A DNA stretch of 28,904 bases, from positions 1-28,904 of the forward strand of contig MDLB01000090.1 of the NCBI GenBank assembly GCA_001730085.1. The letters run 5' to 3'. The position numbers were made by a program, and so were the translations under genes. This DNA is from PVC group bacterium (ex Bugula neritina AB1). GTDB taxonomy: Bacteria > GCA-001730085. Below the pieces are notes generated by a model. The model made no database searches. It saw nothing but the letters and a program-made list of their open reading frames with translations, and was not told where the DNA came from. Shown piece after piece: positions 23,859 to 28,904 of the stretch (its first letter is position 1; every line of letters starts with the position of its first letter).

Positions 23859-26591
23859 TTAGATGTAAAAAGCCTTTTGCTCTAAGGCTTCTAACCTCTT
23901 AGGAAACTTTTTTCTAAGAAATGAAAGAGGATCATGATTATTTTTTTCCATAAGTCTTTTTTGAGTTCTTTCAAAAAGGCTAAGTTTTTCAGAGGGTGTA
24001 CAAAGAATAAGGCTGTATTTTTTTAATAAAAGTATATAGTGTTGAGCTCTTGTAATAAATTTTTTTTCAATGTTCAGATCAATAAGTTTTTCTAAAAGAT
24101 TTTTCATATAAACTATAGAAGAGTTTTCTTGAAAAAAGGAAGGTTTTTCGAGTAATAGTGACTCATTTGAAGAGTTTTGAAGTTTTCTATAAGTTTCAAT
24201 ATACGCTTCTAATTTTAGTAAACCTTTAGGGTGTTTTTTTCTTAAAAGCTCTAAAGGAGAAAGATTTTCTTTGATCAAAGGGTGGTTTTTATACTTCTTT
24301 TCACGATCTGGATCTGATAGGATTTTATTATATTTTTCCATGAGTGTAAGATATCTCTGAGCTTTTTTAAGTAAAAAAGTTTTGTCGTCTATATTTTCTA
24401 AAGTTGTCACAATGTCTTTTAAATAAACGTCTTCAGGTGATAAAGAAGGTTCGGATGGATTGGCCAGTATTTTTATATTGATTGGCAGGCTCCATAAACT
24501 TTTACAATCCTCAGAATAGGCATTTGTATACGAAGTATTCGGTTGCAGAGGTTCTTTTGTTTGAATAGCGCGTGCTCTTAAATGATAGGATCCCGCTTTT
24601 AAAAAGTCTGGTAAAAAAGCATAGCCGAGTTTGTTCAACTCAAGAGGTGGATAGCTTTCAAAGTTTCGAAAATCAGAAGTGCTTGATATTTGAATTTCAT
24701 AATAATCAGAGTATTCCATCCCTTCTAACTGTATAGCATGTTTGAAGAGGTTTGAAGATTCTTCTTTTAAAATTGTAGAGATAAGATTAGGCTTTTGTAA
24801 ACGTCTACTTTTATCAAAATCATTGAGTGTTTTGGCTAAAAGAAATATAGGGAAGCCTAGTTTTTTTAGAGAGATATTTATATTTTTATCACGAGAAATG
24901 AGCTTCCATACAAAACCTGTGAAATGATTTTCTAAACTTAAAAATTCTGCCCCTTTTTCTAAGGTATCAATCCGTTGAGCTATACTTTCCCTTTCTCCAA
25001 TAGGTGAAGATAGTGTAAAAGATGAGACAAAACCATAGTCTGTTAAAACTTCAAAAGGGAGATTTTCTGGAAAATGTTGGTGATTAAAAACCCTTTCAAG
25101 TTGTTTATGAACTTCATCTTCATTGAAAATAATAGTGGAGATTGTTGCTGTTGGTGAAACCCGTGAACCTTTTGGGAAACTCTTTTTTAAAGGATGTAAG
25201 GTGTCATAGATGGTTTCGGATGACCAAGAGTTAGAGAGCCCCCAGTAGATAGCATAAGTTGTGTATTTTTCAGGAAACTCATTCGCCAATTTTTGAACAT
25301 ACTGTTGGTTGAAGCCGATAGCTTTAGAAGCATTTTCAAAATATTGCCAACCCAAGATGTCGGTGAATTTTAATTTTGTGTACTTTAATTTTCTATGAAT
25401 ATTATTAGGAATATATTCTATAGAGTCTTTATAGGTATAATCTCTTAAATCTATATAGCACAATGGATATGTGTGTGAAGATAATGGTAAGTAACCACCT
25501 AAAAGAGTATCTTTTTGATGGTTTTTAATGGGTAGTTTTTCAGTTTTTCTTTGAAGTTTTTCCCATATTTTTTCAGAAATAGGGAATGTTTTTGAACCTA
25601 TCGCAGTTATATAGGCGAGATAAGAGCCGTCGAAAGAATCATAAATAGACACCTTGTTAGTTAATGTATTAATAATCGGTTCATGCTTTATATTCCAGCC
25701 TTTGATCAAAAAGGATTGATGAATAGCACTTTGCCAATTGACTCTTTCGTAAATAGTATTAATCATTTCTGTAGTTTCATTAATCATATCGATTAAGCGT
25801 GTTAATCTATTCACAGAAAGAGTTAGGTTTCTGATCTTTTTTTGAGAGAATTTTTTTTGAGAATAAGTGGCTATTAGAGCATTGTATTGATAAACTTTTT
25901 CGTTGTAGGATCTTTTTTTATCTAGTAAGTATTGTTTAACGGCCATAAACCCTATGACGATATTAGCAGTATCTAAAATAGAGAAATGAGAGCTTTTAGC
26001 AGGTTTTTTTGTTTCAAGGTTGTAAACGGAAGCTATGAATCCTTCATGGAGACCTTCTTGAGGCAAGTCATGAAAAAAGGTGCAAATCTTTTTTAAGCGT
26101 GTGATGGTCTGATCTACGGAGGTCCATCCATATTCCGCACCTATAAGGTATGAAGTACAGGCGAAAGATATAGCAGATGAGCTGATTAATGGAGTGTCTT
26201 CTTTTTTTATGCTTTTTTCTATTTGCTTATAGTCAATAAAACGTGGTGTAAAGTAAGAGTACTCTTCTGAAATAGGGACATTCCAAAGGTAATCAAAAAT
26301 ACGCTTCATATAAGTTAGAAGGTAAATTTTTTTATATTCTTTTTGATAAAGAGGTTCCAAGAATTTGTTTTTATTTAGGTAGAAAAAGTCCTTTTGGGGT
26401 GAGTAGTTTAGGAGATTATTATTTAAAAAGGATTGGATTAAAAAGTCTGCACCTTGATGGTGGGTTGAAAAAATACGCCTTATAGATTCTTTAGAGATTT
26501 TTTCGGTGTTAAATTCACTTGTTGTAGGATTTTGAGCTAAAACGAGATTTGGGAATAAAATCACCATCAAAAATAAAACGAACTTTTTCAT
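23859..26591 (-). CDS. Exported glycoamylase-like (GH144-type) protein with two C-terminal modules
   Basis: I start it at the ATG of MKKFVLFLMVILFPNLVLAQ (910 residues). AAGGA lies upstream, and a consensus promoter (26632-26660) occupies the place where a longer reading would begin. Order: signal peptide (cleavage near VLA-QN); glycoamylase-like domain with IFDYLWNVP, IGAEYGWT, HFSILDTANIVIGFMAVKQYL, FDGSYLAYITAIGSKTFPI, CYIDLRDYTY, YFENASKAI, YWGLSNSW, VSPTATIS, LTDYGFVSSFT, KGAEFLSLENHFTGFVWKL; an Fn3-like part (YYEIQISSTSDF..YHLRARAIQ..LWSLPINI); and two ~80-residue modules. It is the closest relative of the neighbouring 945-residue protein. Together with the 762-residue gene it forms a tandem array, which indicates local duplication. 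Each gene seems to have its own promoter region. Activity is not established. Confidence 0.78.
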   Translation of the reverse strand: MKKFVLFLMVILFPNLVLAQNPTTSEFNTEKISKESIRRIFSTHHQGADFLIQSFLNNNLLNYSPQKDFFYLNKNKFLEPLYQKEYKKIYLLTYMKRIFDYLWNVPISEEYSYFTPRFIDYKQIEKSIKKEDTPLISSSAISFACTSYLIGAEYGWTSVDQTITRLKKICTFFHDLPQEGLHEGFIASVYNLETKKPAKSSHFSILDTANIVIGFMAVKQYLLDKKRSYNEKVYQYNALIATYSQKKFSQKKIRNLTLSVNRLTRLIDMINETTEMINTIYERVNWQSAIHQSFLIKGWNIKHEPIINTLTNKVSIYDSFDGSYLAYITAIGSKTFPISEKIWEKLQRKTEKLPIKNHQKDTLLGGYLPLSSHTYPLCYIDLRDYTYKDSIEYIPNNIHRKLKYTKLKFTDILGWQYFENASKAIGFNQQYVQKLANEFPEKYTTYAIYWGLSNSWSSETIYDTLHPLKKSFPKGSRVSPTATISTIIFNEDEVHKQLERVFNHQHFPENLPFEVLTDYGFVSSFTLSSPIGERESIAQRIDTLEKGAEFLSLENHFTGFVWKLISRDKNINISLKKLGFPIFLLAKTLNDFDKSRRLQKPNLISTILKEESSNLFKHAIQLEGMEYSDYYEIQISSTSDFRNFESYPPLELNKLGYAFLPDFLKAGSYHLRARAIQTKEPLQPNTSYTNAYSEDCKSLWSLPINIKILANPSEPSLSPEDVYLKDIVTTLENIDDKTFLLKKAQRYLTLMEKYNKILSDPDREKKYKNHPLIKENLSPLELLRKKHPKGLLKLEAYIETYRKLQNSSNESLLLEKPSFFQENSSIVYMKNLLEKLIDLNIEKKFITRAQHYILLLKKYSLILCTPSEKLSLFERTQKRLMEKNNHDPLSFLRKKFPKRLEALEQKAFYI
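23862..24110 (-). repeat. Shared C-terminal module, second copy in the third paralogue
   Basis: Eighty-three residues from YMKNLLEKL, with YILLLKKYSLIL and PLSFLRKKFPKRLEALE. Spacing is identical to the other long copies. Confidence 0.85.
24198..24425 (-). repeat. Shared C-terminal module, first copy in the third paralogue
   Basis: It begins YLKDIVTTL, has YLTLMEKYNKIL, and ends with LELLRKKHPKGLLKLE. It is four residues shorter than the other copies before the LRKK motif. Confidence 0.75.
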
Positions 26592-26631
26592 ATAAACAAT
26601 AATTCCTTGAGTTAAATTGTAAAAAAATATA

Positions 26632-26660
26632 ATTATAAATAAAATATTGTGTAATTTCAA
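26632..26660 (-). promoter_or_regulatory. Consensus promoter of the third paralogue
   Basis: On the minus strand TTGAAA (26655-26660), a 17-base spacer and a perfect TATAAT (26632-26637). Transcription would begin ~35 bases before the chosen ATG (26591), which rules out the longer start at 26660. Confidence 0.75.
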
Positions 26661-27029
26661 GTACTGGACCTCTTCGATGTTAAATAAAATAACAATTTTA
26701 ATTAAAAGTTTTACTAAATAGACTTCGCTATGTTAAGAATCGAATAAACTTTTTAAATATTTAACTGTGATAAGTAGAAATAAGAAACCTTTTCAATAAG
26801 AGATATGAGAGATTGTGCAGAGGTTTTAAAAAAGTAAAAGTCTAATTAAATTTGAAGAAAAAGTATATTATTAAAATTAAATGCAAAAAATATTATTATA
26901 ATGAATAAGGATGAAATGGACAATAACTATTAGAATCTTTTCGCAAGTTTTGAATCAACTGGCTACTCTATTTGACGATACAGTTCAGATTTAATTTACT
27001 ATTTACAGAGATCATCTAATAGAGCCAGT
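26661..27029. other. Intergenic AT-rich region, no gene seen
   Basis: This ~370-base gap has no frame longer than about a dozen codons with a start. A bulged inverted repeat (CTGGCT near 26960 with AGCCAG near 27023) is the only structure noted. It may hold upstream control sequence for the paralogue array. Confidence 0.5.
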
Positions 27030-27053
27030 CTAAAAAATCATGATATTTTTTAG
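27030..27053 (-). terminator. Hairpin over the stop codon of the membrane protein gene
   Basis: CTAAAAAAT (27030-27038) pairs with ATTTTTTAG (27045-27053) over a 6-base loop, which includes the stop codon at 27050-27052. The second arm supplies a T-run on the minus strand. AT-only stems are weak, so this is tentative. Confidence 0.4.
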
Positions 27054-28222
27054 GAACTTTTTTCAGTTTTAGAATCTTCGATAAATATATCTAATATTTT
27101 TTTATTATATTTAAGTGTCGAATTTAATCTATTTAAATCTTTATATTCAATATCTAAAGAATATAATGAAGAGTGCAATAATTTATTAAATGCATCTATT
27201 TTTTTAATATGATCACCTATTTTTCTTGATAAAACAATATCAAATAGCTTTTTATTTTTAAAAGACATCGTAAGATCGTTTGGAGACATCCTTAGATATG
27301 GGAATACCGGTTCCTTGGGAAGATGTCTTGCAAACATAGATATGACATTGGATGTGACATCGAAATTGTAGTTCTCTCTTAGTTTTTTTAGTTCACTTTT
27401 ATAGTCTGATATTAGACTCCTTATACGTGACTTGACTTCTTTTCGAAGTTGTTTCTTTTTAGATGAACTCTTATGAATTAACTTATTAAGATTAAATTCA
27501 AGAAGGTCAATATTATCATAGATATGATTTATAGTAGAAAATATGGGTTCTTCTGATATTTTTAAATGATAAAAATCTAATACAATTGAAGGGCTTTTAT
27601 CTTTCAATCGATAAATAAGAAATGAGGAACTTAATAATGTTAAAATTAAAGAAGCTATGCCAAAAAGTACAGGGAAAGCTATCGTTGAGAAAGAGGTGTG
27701 AAAAGCAAAAATAAGGATGGTTGTAGCAAGATATGTCAGAGTTTGAATGAGCATCAGAGCTAAAATTCTGTTATTTGCAGATATGTCTTTATATTTTTTA
27801 ATAAAATAATAAGTAAAGTTAAAAATATAAAAAAGCAAGGAAAAAAGCAAGGAAAGAGAAAGAAGTAGAATTAAAGGTAAAAAAGAAGAAGACCCAGGGG
27901 AAAGAGAAGCAAGAGGAATAATCTCATAAATCATGAGAACAGAGGTTACAAATATCACTCCAAAGAGAAGGTTTAAAAATATTTTACCGGCAGGTTTCGA
28001 TAAATTAGCATCTAAAGATAAGAGAAGTTTAGAAATCTTAGATTTATATTTTTGAATCTTTCTTTTAGAAGTGAAGGAATCTTCGGAATCAGATCTTGGA
28101 GTATACTCTTTTGAAAGTTCTTTTGAATGAACTTTTGATGACGGTGCTAACCCCCAAGATAAATCAGAGATCAAGAAAAATAAAATAAAGAGTATATTTA
28201 AAAGAAAAAGTTTTTTTTTCAT
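27050..28222 (-). CDS. Membrane protein of unknown function
   Basis: The 390-residue protein belongs to no family I recognise. It begins with a signal peptide or signal anchor (1-24, very hydrophobic). A charged Ser/Lys-rich stretch follows (~25-65), then four hydrophobic segments (about 80-105, 115-143, 155-176, 178-200), and a ~185-residue hydrophilic, Lys-rich, mainly helical C-terminus (IYDNIDLLEFNLNKLIHK.., SELKKLRENYNF, KKIDAFNKLLHSSL) that could form coiled coil. A GAGAG site lies 9 bases before the ATG. It sits upstream of the exported paralogue array on the same strand but 458 bases away, so shared transcription is unlikely. Confidence 0.6.
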   Translation of the reverse strand: MKKKLFLLNILFILFFLISDLSWGLAPSSKVHSKELSKEYTPRSDSEDSFTSKRKIQKYKSKISKLLLSLDANLSKPAGKIFLNLLFGVIFVTSVLMIYEIIPLASLSPGSSSFLPLILLLSLSLLFSLLFYIFNFTYYFIKKYKDISANNRILALMLIQTLTYLATTILIFAFHTSFSTIAFPVLFGIASLILTLLSSSFLIYRLKDKSPSIVLDFYHLKISEEPIFSTINHIYDNIDLLEFNLNKLIHKSSSKKKQLRKEVKSRIRSLISDYKSELKKLRENYNFDVTSNVISMFARHLPKEPVFPYLRMSPNDLTMSFKNKKLFDIVLSRKIGDHIKKIDAFNKLLHSSLYSLDIEYKDLNRLNSTLKYNKKILDIFIEDSKTEKSS

Positions 28223-28407
28223 TTAAGAATTCTCTCATTAAAATTCATATATCATCAAATAAGATAGTATTAGAAATGTAACATTTATGATTTAGATATA
28301 TCAAAAAATAAAAGCATTAACTAAAAGTATACTGCTATACGTTAAGAAAGCAAAAAACTTTTTGAATATTTTTCCTTAGAAAGAGAAAATAATAAGGAGA
28401 AATGGAA

Positions 28408-28678
28408 ATGAATAAGAAAAAATATAAATCAAAAGAACGGTTAATAATTGTACTTGATGGAATAAAGGGGAAGCTAATCTTGGGGGAATTATGCAACCAA
28501 TAGGGTATTTCTCAACAAACCTATTATAATTGGAGAGATAGACTGCTATCTGAAGGGTCTAAAATTTTTTCTTATGGGTGGAGTTGATAGTGAAAAAGAG
28601 GTTCTAAAACAAGAGGTGAGTCGTCTAAAAGAGACAGTAGGAGAGCTAACAATGGAGTTTAAAAAAAACGATTGCTAA
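28408..28678 (+). pseudogene. IS3-family transposase OrfA, disrupted
   Basis: An AAGGAGA site precedes the ATG at 28408 by 7 bases. Thirty-one codons of a helix-turn-helix (ERLIIVLDGIKGKLILGELC) end at TAG 28501-28503. The same frame continues with GISQQTYYNWRDRLLSEG, the typical recognition helix, to TGA 28585-28587. The leucine-zipper part (EKEVLKQEVSRLKETVGELT) is then found in the +1 frame, from about 28574 to TAA 28676-28678. One nonsense mutation and one frameshift in the T6 run near 28565 thus break the gene. The A8 run at 28661-28668 is the expected -1 frameshift site for making OrfAB. Confidence 0.8.
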
Positions 28679-28904
28679 GGTCTAGAAAAAGGTCGGATAA
28701 GGTTAAGATTAGAGATGTTTTTTTATTAAAAAAAATAGACCTAATCAAGTCTGAACATCCTTATTGGGGCTACCGTAGAGTTTGGGCTTATATGAAATAT
28801 ATGAATAAAGAAAGCTTTGCTATGGCTAGAATTTATAGAATTATGAAAGAGAACAATCTTTTATGTACGAAAAACAACAGACTTAGGGCTAAGCGAACTC
28901 ATCA
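28663..28904 (+). CDS. IS3-family transposase OrfB, N-terminal part (partial)
   Basis: In the -1 frame relative to the end of orfA, an open frame runs from the A8 slip site to the window edge. It encodes KIRDVFLLKKIDLIKSEHPYWGYRRVWAYMKY..ARIYRIMKENNLL, the usual N-terminal HTH_21-type part of IS3 OrfB (HPxYGYRR..V.RLMxxxGL). The DDE catalytic domain would follow outside the window. No stop is seen in the visible 80 codons. Confidence 0.8.

Larger units (their letters stand above)
28333..28904 (+). mobile_element. Left end of an IS3-family insertion sequence (runs off window)
   Basis: It begins with TGCTATACGTTAAG at 28333-28346, the same terminal repeat as the inverted copy at 160-173. An orfA start follows 75 bases later, and orfB runs past the right edge. 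Tip, repeat length, orfA/orfB arrangement in -1 phase and an A8 slip site all fit IS3-family elements. The element lies in the same orientation as the fragment at the left edge. Confidence 0.85.

Noticed and set aside
26592-26660. Longer N-terminus (23 extra residues) for the third paralogue
   Set aside because: It would begin inside a consensus promoter and lacks a ribosome site. The downstream ATG starts a proper signal peptide with AAGGA upstream.
1-28904. A 28-kb composite transposon
   Set aside because: The inner region holds ordinary housekeeping operons and tRNA genes, the outer IS ends lie outside the window, and at least one IS copy is broken. Flanking repeats alone do not show mobility.

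Overview
The window is AT-rich bacterial DNA. It most resembles an alphaproteobacterium with a host-associated or intracellular life style (Holosporales/Rickettsiales-like). This rests on the gene order trpE-G-D-C, a class I dihydroorotase with the QVH metal-site variant that I associate with alphaproteobacteria, the low GC content, decaying insertion sequences and a high share of exported proteins of unknown role. The lineage is an inference and the genus cannot be read from the sequence.

Layout. (a) 1-173 is the tail of an IS3-family element, with the C-terminus of OrfB and the right inverted repeat. (b) 416-3775 is a large exported protein. Its N-terminal half is repeat-rich and its C-terminal ~420 residues are a glyceraldehyde-3-phosphate dehydrogenase (GAPDH) domain. 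(c) 4022-5783 (minus) is an exported zinc-finger protein with a weak pseudokinase-like middle, apparently split by a frameshift. (d) 5817-15801 (minus) is housekeeping: a DUF1015 protein, tRNA-Leu(UAA), tRNA-Cys(GCA), pyrC, an RlmB-type 23S rRNA methyltransferase, ilvD, and a trpE-G-D-C operon. (e) 15915-17912 (plus) holds mazG and a divergent DnaA-family protein. (f) 18094-26591 (minus) is an array of three exported paralogues that I assign to the glycoamylase-like/GH144 fold. Each is followed by an Fn3-like segment and one or two copies of an ~80-residue C-terminal module I do not recognise. (g) 27050-28222 is an unknown membrane protein. (h) 28333-28904 is the left end of a second IS3-family element that runs off the window. 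Its orfA is broken.

How it fits together. The middle supplies biosynthesis: pyrimidines, branched-chain amino acids, and chorismate to indole-3-glycerol phosphate. trpF, trpB and trpA are absent from the window. It also carries tRNA genes, rRNA modification and nucleotide-pool cleaning. Both flanks carry exported, fast-evolving proteins that could face a host or an envelope glycan. The two IS ends share near-identical terminal repeats in the same orientation, so the ~28 kb between them is bracketed by related elements.

The strongest candidates for something undescribed are the signal-peptide-bearing GAPDH fusion, the tandem GH144-like paralogues with their shared C-terminal module and altered catalytic positions, and the exported zinc-finger/pseudokinase-like protein.
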